Origin: Gemmatimonadales bacterium
GTDB taxonomy: Bacteria > Gemmatimonadota > Gemmatimonadetes > Gemmatimonadales > GWC2-71-9
Direction of reading: 5' to 3'
DNA length: 64,000 nt
Assembly: GCA_041390145.1 (NCBI GenBank)
Contig: JAWKQM010000002.1
Location: 1 to 64,000, forward strand
Shown here piece by piece: positions 15,635-24,598 of the stretch (position 1 is the first letter of the stretch; each line of letters begins with the position of its first letter). Both the position numbers and the translations under genes were made by a program. The notes under the pieces are model-generated. The model was not told the DNA's origin and searched no databases. It saw only the letters and a program-made list of their open reading frames with translations.

Positions 15635-16177
15635 ATGTCCTTTCAAGACAAGATCTGGCTCACCACCCTCGTCGGAATCGCCGGGGTCACCCTGGCGTTC
15701 CTCTACGTCATCAGCCAGTCGGGCCGACAGGAGGAGCCGTCCGCGGTGCAGTCCCGGGCCTATGCCCTCCGCCGGTGGGTCTTTGCCGGGCTGATCCTCC
15801 TCGGCATCGTGGTGACCGGCGCCAGCCTGCGGCCCTTCCCCATTGCCCCGCAGCACACGCCGTCGCTGGCGCCGCAGGTCATTCAGGTCGTCGGTCACCA
15901 GTGGGCCTGGCAAATGGACCCCGGACCGATCCGTGCCGGAACACCGGTGGCGTTCGCGGTCACCAGCGCCGACGTCAACCACGGCCTTGGGATCTATGAC
16001 GCCGGCGATCGGCTGCTGGCGCAGACGCAGGCGATGCCGGGCGTGACCAACCGCCTGGTGTACACTTTTGCCCAGCCGGGCAAATACCGGATCCTCTGCC
16101 TGGAGTACTGCGGCCTGGCCCACCACGGGATGATCACCGAATTCGAAGTCGTCGCTGGCACGGAGGGGCAGCCATGA
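15635..16177 (+). CDS. coxB: Haem-copper oxidoreductase subunit II with CuA site
   Basis: This 180-residue subunit II has two N-terminal helices (residues 8-28 and 45-65) and a cupredoxin domain. CuA ligands are complete: His in VNHGLGIYD, and Cys, Glu, Cys, His and Met in CLEYCGLAHHGM. It accepts electrons from cytochrome c and passes them to subunit I. AAAGGG lies nine bases before the ATG. Its stop overlaps the coxA start as ATGA. The short form resembles the B-family (ba3-type) subunit II. Confidence 0.92.
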   Translation: MSFQDKIWLTTLVGIAGVTLAFLYVISQSGRQEEPSAVQSRAYALRRWVFAGLILLGIVVTGASLRPFPIAPQHTPSLAPQVIQVVGHQWAWQMDPGPIRAGTPVAFAVTSADVNHGLGIYDAGDRLLAQTQAMPGVTNRLVYTFAQPGKYRILCLEYCGLAHHGMITEFEVVAGTEGQP

Positions 16178-17649
16178 GCATGCTCTATCCCGAGAACGAG
16201 ACGCTGCCCCCACGCGAGCGCCGCGTGCTCACCCTCTACCTGGTGACCACGCTGGTGCTCTTCCTCGTGCTGATGGTGTTCGGACTCCTGATGCGCCTGG
16301 CACAAGGCACCTGGCTCGACCTTCCGGCCACGCTGTTCTACCAATTGATGACGGCGCACGGCGCGGGGATGGTGGGGACCGTGGCGCTGGGCGCCAGCGC
16401 GGTGATGTGGTTTTTCCTGCGCAAGTTCGTGCCGTTGAGCACCCCCATCTTCCTGGCGAACTACCTCCTCTTCATGGTCGGCGCCGTGCTGCTCCTGGCG
16501 GCCACCTTCCTGGGGCACTACGCCGGTGGATGGACGTTCCTGTATCCGCTGCCCGTCAAGTCGATGGGCATCTGGAGCGTCGGGTCCGCGGCCCTCTTCA
16601 TGGTAGGGTACCTGCTCATCGGGGTCGGCTTCCTGCTCTTCTACCTCGACGCCATGCGCGCCATGATCCGGGTCTACGGCAATCTGGGCCGCGCCCTCGG
16701 CGTGCAGTGGCTTTTCGGCGGCGCCATCGACAAGAGCCATCCGCCGACCGTGGTCGCGAGCACCATGGTGGTCATCGTCAACTCGCTCGGGATCCTCGGC
16801 GGCGCGGTCGTGCTGGTCATGAGCCTGATCAACGCCTACGCCTCCGACATCGTCCTGAACGCCCTCTTCGCCAAGAATCTCATCTATTTCTTCGGGCACG
16901 TCTTCATCAACATCAGCATCTATATGGCGGTGATCGCGGTGTACGAGCTGCTTCCCCGCTACACCGGACGGCCGTGGGGTGTTTCGCGGCCGTTCCTGTG
17001 GGGATGGGCGGCGAGTACCGTCATGGTGCTGACGGTCTACCCGCACCACCTGCTGATGGACTTCGCCATGCCGCGCTGGATGGCCGTGATGGGCCAGGTC
17101 GTCTCCTACACGAGCGGCCTCCCGGTCTTCACGGTGACCGCGTATGGTGCCTTGACCAACATCTACCGCTCCGGACTGCGCTGGCGCACGCCGGCCATGC
17201 TCCTCATCCTGTCGATGTTCGGCTGGGCGGCGGGCATCGTTCCCGCCATCATCGACGCCACCATCAGCGTCAACCGGGTCATGCACAACACCCTCTGGGT
17301 CCCCGGCCACTTCCATTTCTATCTCCTGCTGGGCGTCCTGCCCATGCTGCTGGCCTTCATGTATCACGTCATCGGGGCAGACGCCGATCGCCCCGAGCGC
17401 GGAAGCGACCGGCTCGGTGTTGCCACCTATATCCTCGGCGGCCTGACCTTCGTCCTGATGTTCCTTGCCGGGGGCCACGCCAGCGTGCCGAGGCGTTGGG
17501 CCGTGCATTTCGCGGAATGGCAATCGTACGACCGCGTGGCCTCAATCGGGGCCGTCCTGGTGATCCTCGCCCTGACGCTCTTTACCGTGCGCATCTGCCG
17601 CGGCCTGCTGCATCGAGCGTCCCGGTCTCAACCAGCGTTGAGCGGGTGA
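16174..17649 (+). CDS. Haem-copper oxidoreductase subunit I lacking the active-site Tyr (O2 or NO reductase)
   Basis: This 491-residue protein has about twelve helices and the six metal-binding His of the superfamily: TAHGAG (helix II), GHVFIN (helix VI), YPHHLL (helix VII) and PGHFHFYL (helix X). In oxygen reductases of families A and B the helix VI motif is HPEVY or HPIVY, with a Tyr cross-linked to the CuB His. Here it is HVFIN, with Asn in the Tyr position. Subunit I proteins that keep CuA partners but lack this Tyr have been proposed to be NO reductases (eNOR, bNOR, sNOR, gNOR, nNOR groups). The neighbouring cNOR cluster supports that reading. An oxygen reductase with a relocated Tyr is the alternative. 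Confidence 0.88.
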   Translation: MSMLYPENETLPPRERRVLTLYLVTTLVLFLVLMVFGLLMRLAQGTWLDLPATLFYQLMTAHGAGMVGTVALGASAVMWFFLRKFVPLSTPIFLANYLLFMVGAVLLLAATFLGHYAGGWTFLYPLPVKSMGIWSVGSAALFMVGYLLIGVGFLLFYLDAMRAMIRVYGNLGRALGVQWLFGGAIDKSHPPTVVASTMVVIVNSLGILGGAVVLVMSLINAYASDIVLNALFAKNLIYFFGHVFINISIYMAVIAVYELLPRYTGRPWGVSRPFLWGWAASTVMVLTVYPHHLLMDFAMPRWMAVMGQVVSYTSGLPVFTVTAYGALTNIYRSGLRWRTPAMLLILSMFGWAAGIVPAIIDATISVNRVMHNTLWVPGHFHFYLLLGVLPMLLAFMYHVIGADADRPERGSDRLGVATYILGGLTFVLMFLAGGHASVPRRWAVHFAEWQSYDRVASIGAVLVILALTLFTVRICRGLLHRASRSQPALSG

Positions 17650-18263
17650 CAGCCCTGCGCACCATCCTGCTGTCCGTCGTGCTGGTGCTCGCGGGTGGGA
17701 GTGGGCTGGCCGTGGCCACGGATGGTTTCCATGCCTTCACCACCGAGACGGCCCGCCGCGTTGCGGTGCGTCGCCACCCGGTGCCGGTGCCGGCGGTGCC
17801 GCTCGAGAATCAAGCCGGGGTGCCGTTCACCCTGGCGGACCTCCAGGGGCGGTGGATCCTGGTGGACTTCATCTACACACGCTGCCTGACGCTCTGCATG
17901 ACGCTCGGCGGCGACTTCGCGCAACTGGAGAGGCAACTGGCCATCCCGATTGCCGAGGGAAAGGTGCAGCTCCTCAGCATCAGCTTTGATCCCGCCCACG
18001 ATGCACCGGCCGAGCTGTCAGCCTACCTCGCGCGGTTCCGGAACCGGAATCCGGCGTGGCAGGCAGCGCGACCAACCACCGCGGAAGGACTCGGACGGCT
18101 GAAGCGTGCACTTGGGCTCACCGTGATCCCGGACAGCATGGGCGGCTTTACCCACAACGCGGGGATTCTCCTCGTGAATCCGGCGGGTGAACTCGTGGAC
18201 ATCTTTGATGTTGGACAGGTGGATCAGGTGAAAGAGGCAGTGCTGGCTCGGCTGGGGTCATGA
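17646..18263 (+). CDS. SCO1/SenC copper chaperone
   Basis: This 205-residue SCO-family protein has an N-terminal signal or anchor (residues 4-24) and a thioredoxin-like domain. The copper-binding CxxxC is CLTLC in YTRCLTLCMTLGG, and the distal His is in GGFTHNAG. SCO proteins deliver copper to the CuA site of subunit II. The start is GTG overlapping the coxA stop (GTGA), and its stop overlaps the next gene, so it is translated with the oxidase genes. Confidence 0.9.
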   Translation: MTALRTILLSVVLVLAGGSGLAVATDGFHAFTTETARRVAVRRHPVPVPAVPLENQAGVPFTLADLQGRWILVDFIYTRCLTLCMTLGGDFAQLERQLAIPIAEGKVQLLSISFDPAHDAPAELSAYLARFRNRNPAWQAARPTTAEGLGRLKRALGLTVIPDSMGGFTHNAGILLVNPAGELVDIFDVGQVDQVKEAVLARLGS

Positions 18264-19021
18264 CAGGCGGGCGCTGGTCCCGACCGATGTGCGGCGCCAG
18301 CCTGCTCGCGGTGATGGCGCTGGTGCCGCCGGTGCGCCACGCACTCGAATCGAGCATGACCGCGCAGATGCTGGGACAACTGCCGCTCCTGGTCGCGGCT
18401 GGTGCCCTGGTCGCTCCCGCGGTTTCCCCCGCCCTCCGTGCGCGCCTGCATCGATGGAACCAGGGGGGCGTCACCGGGCTCGTGCTGGCCTCCCTCGTCG
18501 CCGCGTGCTGGATGCTGCCCAGGTCGCTCGACGCTTCCACGGTGCGGCCGCTGATGGCCGTCGCCAAGTACCTGACCGTCCCGTTGCTGATCGGGCTACC
18601 CTTCGCGCTCAGCTGGCCGCGCATGGGTTTTGTCGTCCGGGGTGTCTTCCTGGCGGAGGTCGTGGCGACCTGCTTCCGGCTGGGCTGGCTCTACCGCGTG
18701 TCACCCATCCGCCTGTGCAACAACTATGGACTGAGCGACCAGCAACGGCTGGGCGGGTACCTGCTCATGCTGGGCGGCGGGTTGCTGGCCTGGATCGGCT
18801 GGAAGCTGCTCATGGGACGCTTTGAATCAGGTCCACCCCTGCCGGGAGGCCTGCCTCCCGCAACGGATCACCCGGAGTGGACCCCCGCCGGGCTGTCCCC
18901 AGACGTCGCGAGCAGGTACGAGGATGCTCGACTCCGGGGTCTCTGCCACGAGGGCGCCCTGGAAGCAGCGCTCGGAGTGACACCGCAACCTCATACCCCC
19001 ACAGCGTCGCACCCGGCATGA
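18260..19021 (+). CDS. CtaG-like membrane protein (oxidase assembly)
   Basis: This 253-residue protein has about six helices and resembles the caa3-type CtaG assembly family. The C-terminal GLSDQQRLGGYLLMLGGG corresponds to the DQQ..GG..MW..GG motif of that family. The usual HM..H pair in the first half is replaced by SMTAQMLGQ, so a metal site is missing. Coupling to SCO (ATGA) supports a role in oxidase assembly. The last 60 residues have no helix or family match, and the 3' end runs antisense through a ClC gene fragment, so the C-terminus may have been altered by that duplication. Confidence 0.6.
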   Translation: MTGGRWSRPMCGASLLAVMALVPPVRHALESSMTAQMLGQLPLLVAAGALVAPAVSPALRARLHRWNQGGVTGLVLASLVAACWMLPRSLDASTVRPLMAVAKYLTVPLLIGLPFALSWPRMGFVVRGVFLAEVVATCFRLGWLYRVSPIRLCNNYGLSDQQRLGGYLLMLGGGLLAWIGWKLLMGRFESGPPLPGGLPPATDHPEWTPAGLSPDVASRYEDARLRGLCHEGALEAALGVTPQPHTPTASHPA

Positions 19022-19126
19022 CGGACAGGCGTCCGACCTTGGCTTGCATCAGGCAATCCGCCGCGTCACGCAGGGACTGGTGTCCCTGAACGACGATCGT
19101 GGTGCCAAGTATCAGGGCGCGGACCG
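18992..19126 (-). pseudogene. Fragment of the ClC CBS domain (decayed duplicate)
   Basis: On the minus strand this stretch reads IVVQGHQSLRDAAD, then QAKVGRL, then ATLWG. This matches the last CBS domain of the ClC gene at 19870-20080. About 32 codons between VM and ATLWG are deleted, and the stop is disrupted by a small insertion. There is no start or upstream ClC sequence, so it is a non-functional remnant. It overlaps the 3' end of the CtaG-like gene on the opposite strand. Confidence 0.8.
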
Positions 19127-19243
19127 GCCTGCTTGAACGGAACTTCATACCTATCTCACGCTCCCCGCAGGCCCTGCAGGCCATCTCTTCCCCGCAGTAT
19201 CGTCGCGACTGATGACCACGCCCGTGAGGAAGGAACGCCCATC

Positions 19244-19798
19244 ATGTCACACACATCCACGGCGCCTCCACCGACAGCGCCGCTGATTCTGGCCGCCCTC
19301 CCCGGCCTCACGCTGGCGGTACTGACTCTATTGTTCGGCTTCGGCCTCGGGGGCATCTTCGGCCTCAACGAGGATGCCATCAGGTCGCGCCTCTCAGCCT
19401 CCGCGGCCGCCGTGCAGACATCGGTCTATCAGGGAGACGATGCCGAGGCCCGCGCTGTAGTCAACAAGTCTTGGTCGTACATGCAGCGCGCCCACTTGCA
19501 CGCCGGAAGCCTCGGCACGGCGGCGGTGGCGCTAACTATCCTGGTCATCCTGCTCGGCACCTCGCCTGCCGTGACGCGGGCTATCAGCATCGGCCTCGGT
19601 GCCGGTGGGTTAGGGTACGCCGTCTTCTGGATGTGGGCCGGATTCCGGGCTCCCGCGCTCGGCAGCACCGGCGCCGCGAAGGAATCGCTGGAGTGGCTGG
19701 CCGTGCCATCGGCAGGGCTGCTCTTGGTGTCGACGGCCACCGTTGCCGTCCTGTGCCTCCTGGCACTGATGCGCCAGCGTCGACCTCCGGCAGGATGA
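19244..19798 (+). CDS. Four-helix membrane protein of unknown function
   Basis: This 184-residue protein has about four predicted helices: residues 12-36, 83-103, 107-127 and 147-172. The only notable motif is WSYMQRAHLHAGSLG before the second helix, where two His could bind a metal or haem. GAGGAAGGA lies upstream of the ATG at 19244; the longer frame start at 19133 would include a non-homologous tail. It lies between the oxidase operon and the ClC gene and may belong with the respiratory genes. No family was recognised. Confidence 0.65.
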   Translation: MSHTSTAPPPTAPLILAALPGLTLAVLTLLFGFGLGGIFGLNEDAIRSRLSASAAAVQTSVYQGDDAEARAVVNKSWSYMQRAHLHAGSLGTAAVALTILVILLGTSPAVTRAISIGLGAGGLGYAVFWMWAGFRAPALGSTGAAKESLEWLAVPSAGLLLVSTATVAVLCLLALMRQRRPPAG

Positions 19799-19817
19799 CG
19801 GATTCGAACACCGTCGG

Positions 19818-19844
19818 GGCGACCACCTGAATCTCAGGGTCGCC
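19818..19844. terminator. Hairpin between convergent genes
   Basis: GGCGAC and CCTGA (separated by a CA bulge) pair with TCAGG and GTCGCC around an ATC loop. There is no clear T-run. It lies between the four-helix protein gene and the end of the ClC gene, so it may act in both directions. Confidence 0.4.
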
Positions 19845-19869
19845 GCCCGCTACTTGCACCCGCTGATCG

Positions 19870-21636
19870 TCACCCCCACAGCGTCGCATCCGCCACCCGT
19901 TCCGTCTCGTCCAGTCGGCGCTCGTGCGCCGTCAGCAGGTCGCTCCGGGAAATAATCCCTACCACCCGGCCGGATCCATCCTCCGCCATGACCGGCAGGC
20001 GGCCGACCTTGGCCTGCACCATGCGATCCGCGGCGTCCCTGAGGGATTGGTGCCCCTGGACCACGATGGGCACCCGGCGAATCAGGCCACGGAGGAACGC
20101 ATCCCCTGCCACCTCGGGATTCTGAATCTCCCGTCGGGTCAAGAGGCCGACCAGCCGGCCGTCGCTCTCAACAACTGGAAATCCCTGGTGAGTGGACGCC
20201 GTTTCCCCCGACAGCCAGGCCCGGGTCTCGGCAACGGTGGCATCGGCGGACAGGGTCACCACCGCCCGCGTCGCGTGGTCCCGCACAAGGAGACGTTCCA
20301 GGAAGTCCGCAGAGTACTCGGTGATGACTGGCGTGCCGCGCCGGGCGAGTCGCTCCGTCATGATGGTGTAGCGCATCGTCCGGAGTGAAATCAGGTAGGC
20401 ACCGGTGCACCCTGCCAGCAGGGGAAGGAGCCCCATTGGCTGGTGCGTCGCCTCAAAGGCGAACACCACCGATGCGAGCAGCGCTCGGGAGGCCCCCGTG
20501 AACGCCGCCGCCATGCCGACGAGGCCCGCCACTCGCGGATCGATGCCGAGCATCGGGAGGACGGCGGCAGCCCCCGCACCCACCAACACCCCGGCGCCGC
20601 CGCCGATGGTGAAGAGCGGCGCGAGCGTTCCGCCGGCGGTCCCGCTGCCAAGGGCAATCGACCACGAGATGAGCTTGGCGACGACCAGCAGGAGCAGTGC
20701 CTGCCCCGCCAGGCTGCCGTCCAGCAACTGCTGGATGTTGTCGTACCCGACGCCGAGCGTCCGCGGGGAGAGGTATCCCATCAATCCCACCACGATCCCG
20801 CCGATGGCCGGCCACCACATCCAATGAATGGGGAGCCGTTCGAAGGCGTCCTCGATGCGGTAAAGCCCCTTGGTGATCACAACGCCCAGCCAGCCAATCA
20901 GGACGCCGATGACGGTGTAGGCGGCCAGGGCCATCCCCGACGGGGTCGCGATGAACTCCATCGGGAAGACCGCCGCCGGGCCATGCACGGCAATGCGGAA
21001 TCCGGCGGCGGCAGCCGAGGCCAGGGCCACCGGGGCCAGCGAGCGCGGGCGATACTCGAAGAGGAGAAGTTCCACGGCGAGGAGGGTCGCGGAAACGGGG
21101 GAGCCGAAGACGGCGGACATGCCAGCCGCCGCGCCGGCCGCCAGCAGAGTTTTTCGTTCGTCGGCGGTGACGCGAAGCGCCTGTCCCACGAGCGAGCCCA
21201 GCGCGCCGCCCGAGGCGATGATCGGGCCCTCCGCGCCGAAGGGACCACCGGTGCCAATCGAAATGGCGCTCCCGACAGGTTTCAACAGGGTGACACGGGG
21301 CGGTATCCGGCTTTCGCCCACCAGGACCCGCTCCATGACTTCGGGAATGCCGTGGCCACGGATGGCAGGCGAACCCCAGCGCGCCAGCACGCCCACAATC
21401 AGCCCACCAACCACCGGCACGACAATCACCCAGGCACCGAGGGCGTTGCCGGCGGGTGACGTGAAGGCGAGTGACCACCGCCCGTAGAAGCTCAGATTGG
21501 TGACGAGTCCGATGAGCGCCATGAGCGCCTCGGCCAGCACGCCGGCACCGAGGGCAATGACAATGGCCAGCCCCGACACCAGGAGGAGGCGTCGGTCGGC
21601 CAGCGGCGCGGATTCAGGGGCGGAGTGCGTCGACAT
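19870..21636 (-). CDS. ClC-family chloride channel/antiporter with two CBS domains
   Basis: This protein of about 588 residues has the ClC core (residues 20-430). Selectivity-filter motifs are GHGIPEVM, GPFGAEGP (with the gating Glu) and GGTLAPLF, corresponding to GSGIP, GKEGP and GxFxP. Two CBS domains follow: the first includes HQGFPVVESDGRLVGLL, the second VGRLPVMAEDGSG. The gating Glu suggests a proton-coupled exchanger unless the internal Glu is missing; that position was not resolved. The ATG at 21636 is chosen over 21741 because the helical core starts soon after. It lies between the cox-like and nor operons and may balance charge during acid or nitrosative stress. Confidence 0.93.
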   Translation of the reverse strand: MSTHSAPESAPLADRRLLLVSGLAIVIALGAGVLAEALMALIGLVTNLSFYGRWSLAFTSPAGNALGAWVIVVPVVGGLIVGVLARWGSPAIRGHGIPEVMERVLVGESRIPPRVTLLKPVGSAISIGTGGPFGAEGPIIASGGALGSLVGQALRVTADERKTLLAAGAAAGMSAVFGSPVSATLLAVELLLFEYRPRSLAPVALASAAAAGFRIAVHGPAAVFPMEFIATPSGMALAAYTVIGVLIGWLGVVITKGLYRIEDAFERLPIHWMWWPAIGGIVVGLMGYLSPRTLGVGYDNIQQLLDGSLAGQALLLLVVAKLISWSIALGSGTAGGTLAPLFTIGGGAGVLVGAGAAAVLPMLGIDPRVAGLVGMAAAFTGASRALLASVVFAFEATHQPMGLLPLLAGCTGAYLISLRTMRYTIMTERLARRGTPVITEYSADFLERLLVRDHATRAVVTLSADATVAETRAWLSGETASTHQGFPVVESDGRLVGLLTRREIQNPEVAGDAFLRGLIRRVPIVVQGHQSLRDAADRMVQAKVGRLPVMAEDGSGRVVGIISRSDLLTAHERRLDETERVADATLWG

Positions 21637-21756
21637 TGATGGCAACGAAAATAGCACCGTCCGGGAAGATGTTGCAGCACCCGATGAATGGATGGAGGCG
21701 CCCGGTTTGCGTGCAACAGCGTGCCGGGCCCATACCGGCATCGGCCCGGCCTGGCG

Positions 21757-23754
21757 TCACCGGCGGACCAGCCCGCGAAGGAGACTCGTCAGGACGCTCG
21801 GCAACTGTGTCGGCCGCGAAAGTACGGTAAAGTGGCGCCCGAAGATCCGGGTGGCGTACGTCGGGGCCTGCCGGTCCACGGTGAGACAGGACACGTGAAC
21901 GCCCTGCATCCGCGCCTCCGCGACCGCCATGCGCGTGTCTTCAATCCCATAGCGGCCCTCGTATTCATCGACGTCGTTTGGGCGCCCATCAGAGAGAAGG
22001 AGCAGCAACCGATGCCGGACGGGTTGCTGCACCAGGGAGGCGGTGGCGTGCCGAAGGGCGGCCCCCGTCCGCGTGTATCCATCCGCCTCGAGGCCCGCGA
22101 TTCGCCGACGAACGGCTGCCATCCCGGTCGGCTCCCCGAAGCGTTTCAGTACGCGGACGACGACCCGGGATGGCCCTTCGCTCGAGAAGGCCAGCACCGC
22201 GTGTGGGTCGCCCAGCGCGGCGAGGGCCTCCACCACCACCAGGAGCGCCTCCTTCTCCACGTCGATGATCCGTTGCTGCCCGGTGACCCACCCATCGGTG
22301 GAGGCGCTGACATCAACCAGCAGCGCGATGCCGGTGTCTCGCTGCATTGGACGCACGTCGATGTAGAAGCGATCATCGGCGGTGCTCCCGGCCCGGCGGT
22401 CGGCGTGCGCGGCGACCAGGGCATCCACATCCAGTTCGGCGCCGTCCGGTTGCCGCCGGAGCGCGATCCGCCGGGGCCGGAGCAGCTCGAAATCGCGACG
22501 CACAGCGCGGATCATGGAGGCATGTCGGCGCAGTGTGCGACTCACCCACGCTTCCTCGCCATCCTCGGCCAGCCGCTCGCGAAGCACGCACGCCCGCGAT
22601 CGATAGGCCGCCGCCCGCCAGTCCCATTCGGGATACACCAGGCCACCCGGTCCGGCCGCCGCAGCGGCCCCCGGGACGCGAGCGAGTGGATTTTCGCCGG
22701 CCAGAATCTCCGAGACGGGGCCTGGCCGGCGGACCAGCCGTGCCTCAGGCAACTCTGCGAGCATATCCGCCAGATCGCCCGGGTCGGCCTGGTCATCCCG
22801 ATCGGCGGGTCGCTGCAGCCCGGCGGGATCCTCTGCCTTCTCCTGCACGTCATCGGCTCGCACCATCCAGGTTCCCGGCGTGTCGTCGTCTTCGTCGGAG
22901 TCGGCGTCCCGAGTGCGCGGGCGCCGAGGAAGGATTCGACTTCGGCCCGCGGCGGGAGCGGCATCACCCGCGCCGGTCGGGGTCGATGCCGGCGCCGTGT
23001 CCGACACGTCCTCAATGGCTCCCCAGAGCGGCACGGGGGCCATCCCGCGATAGGGACCGGCGAGCGCGGACACCCTCTGCTGGTGGGCAACGGCCCAGGC
23101 GCACGAATGGGCCGCAGTGGCAGCCTCGACAAAAGGCGGCGGCGGTCCAGTCGGATCGGCAGCGAGCAGCGCGAGCACCAGTCGTTCCACCGCGCGGTCC
23201 TGCTCGGACATCCGTCCTCGTTCCGGCCGGGTTGACGCCGCGTCCCGTCTCGCCTCCCTGAACTCCTCGGTGAGACGGGGTAACATCCGCAGGAGCCAAG
23301 CGTCGATGGCCGCCGCCTCTGCGAGGAAGTAGAGATCCCGGACCAGCGTGTCCCGTCGGGGTGCGGCGATTCGGGTGCCCCGGTGCGCCCGCGCCGCCTG
23401 TTCGAGGGCCAACAGCCGATAGCGGCCAGCCACCCGGGCCTCCGGCAGCGAGTCAAGACGGTCGGGCAGCCGAATCTGATTTCCTTGAAGCGATGCGATG
23501 GGAACGGAAGGGGTTCGGTGCGCCACGCGACGGTGGGCGACCCTGGCGAGAAAGCTTGGCAGCGCCGGTGCCTCTGCCACACCGATGTCGGGTGCGTCGG
23601 GAAAGACGGCAGCGATGAAGAGTTCCAGACGCCGGCGCAATTCACGGAGACCCGGAGGCTGAGGGGTGCCATCGGCACGTCGTGCCCAGAGCTCCCGCAC
23701 CAGCTTTGTAGCGTAGAGCGCACCCTCGGCGAGTACGTCCTCGGGCTCCGCCAC
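21757..23754 (-). CDS. norD: NorD-type activation protein with VWA domain
   Basis: This 665-residue protein ends in a von Willebrand A domain (about residues 460-660) with the MIDAS motif DVSAST and the later SDGRPND. The middle is acidic and low in complexity (DADSDEDDDTP near 290), as in NorD/CbbO proteins. NorD works with the NorQ AAA+ ATPase to mature nitric oxide reductase, probably by iron insertion. It starts three bases after the norQ stop and is the last gene of the nor operon. Confidence 0.92.
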   Translation of the reverse strand: MAEPEDVLAEGALYATKLVRELWARRADGTPQPPGLRELRRRLELFIAAVFPDAPDIGVAEAPALPSFLARVAHRRVAHRTPSVPIASLQGNQIRLPDRLDSLPEARVAGRYRLLALEQAARAHRGTRIAAPRRDTLVRDLYFLAEAAAIDAWLLRMLPRLTEEFREARRDAASTRPERGRMSEQDRAVERLVLALLAADPTGPPPPFVEAATAAHSCAWAVAHQQRVSALAGPYRGMAPVPLWGAIEDVSDTAPASTPTGAGDAAPAAGRSRILPRRPRTRDADSDEDDDTPGTWMVRADDVQEKAEDPAGLQRPADRDDQADPGDLADMLAELPEARLVRRPGPVSEILAGENPLARVPGAAAAAGPGGLVYPEWDWRAAAYRSRACVLRERLAEDGEEAWVSRTLRRHASMIRAVRRDFELLRPRRIALRRQPDGAELDVDALVAAHADRRAGSTADDRFYIDVRPMQRDTGIALLVDVSASTDGWVTGQQRIIDVEKEALLVVVEALAALGDPHAVLAFSSEGPSRVVVRVLKRFGEPTGMAAVRRRIAGLEADGYTRTGAALRHATASLVQQPVRHRLLLLLSDGRPNDVDEYEGRYGIEDTRMAVAEARMQGVHVSCLTVDRQAPTYATRIFGRHFTVLSRPTQLPSVLTSLLRGLVRR

Positions 23755-23757
23755 CCG

Positions 23758-24594
23758 CTAGAAAGTCGCGGCGATCAAGTCGCCGATGGCGGCGAGGAGG
23801 TCGGGATCGTCCGTGAGCGGCCCCATCAGAGCCACGCGGGTGGCCTGTGCCGGGGCGATACCGCCGGCGATGAGGCGTGCGGTGGCCACGAGGAGCCGGC
23901 TGCTGGGGACTTCGACAAGTCCACGGTCCCGGAGCCGCCGGATCCGTTGGGCCAGCTCCACCAGCGCGGCCGCCGTGCCGTGATCCACCCCACCCTCGTG
24001 CGCCACGACCCGACCCTCCACCTCGGGAGGGGGGAAATCGAATTCGAGGGCGACAAAGCGCTGGCGCGTACTCGGCTTGAGGTCCTTCAGGACGTGCTGG
24101 TATCCGGGATTGTAGGACACCACGAGCTGAAAGCCCGGCGCGGCCTCAATCAACTCGGACGTCTTCTCGACCGGCAGCATCCGGCGGTCGTCTGTCAGGG
24201 GATGGATAACCACGATGACATCCTGCCGCGCCTCGACGACCTCGTCGAGGTAGCAAATCGCCCCGAGGCGGGCGGCGCGCGCCAGCGGCCCGTCCTGCCA
24301 GGATGTCTCCCCGCCCCGGACCAGCCATCGTCCGGTGAGATCGCTGGCCGACAAATCGTCGTGGCAGGCCACGGTCACGAGGGGGCGGTTGAGCCGCCAG
24401 GCCATGTGCTCGACGAACCGCGTCTTGCCGCACCCGGTCGGTCCCTTGAGCATGACGGCCAATCCCCGGCGGTGGCATTCGCCGAAAATCGTGACCTCAT
24501 CTCCGACCGGCAGATAGTAGGGCTCCGCTCCGCCCGGATGGCGCAGCCCGTCCGGCAGCGTCCGCGCGGACGCGGAAAGCCCCTGCGCGCTCAC
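23758..24594 (-). CDS. norQ: NorQ/CbbQ-type AAA+ ATPase
   Basis: This 278-residue MoxR-related AAA+ ATPase has Walker A GPTGCGKTRF near residue 50, Walker B ICYLDEVVEAR, and sensor 1 in VVSYNPGYQ. CHDDLSASDLTGRW is typical of the CbbQ/NorQ family. It forms hexamers that remodel the NorBC complex together with NorD. It lies four bases after norB, so expression is coupled. Confidence 0.95.
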   Translation of the reverse strand: MSAQGLSASARTLPDGLRHPGGAEPYYLPVGDEVTIFGECHRRGLAVMLKGPTGCGKTRFVEHMAWRLNRPLVTVACHDDLSASDLTGRWLVRGGETSWQDGPLARAARLGAICYLDEVVEARQDVIVVIHPLTDDRRMLPVEKTSELIEAAPGFQLVVSYNPGYQHVLKDLKPSTRQRFVALEFDFPPPEVEGRVVAHEGGVDHGTAAALVELAQRIRRLRDRGLVEVPSSRLLVATARLIAGGIAPAQATRVALMGPLTDDPDLLAAIGDLIAATF

Positions 24595-24598
24595 TTCA

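Noticed and set aside
16407..17645. Upstream part of a 618-residue frame that ends in the SCO gene
   Set aside because: It is out of frame inside coxA; the SCO homology and GTGA overlap set the start at 17646.
18843..18860. Short hairpin CGGGAGGC/GCCTCCCG inside the CtaG-like gene
   Set aside because: It lies within the coding frame with no T-run; probably chance in GC-rich sequence.
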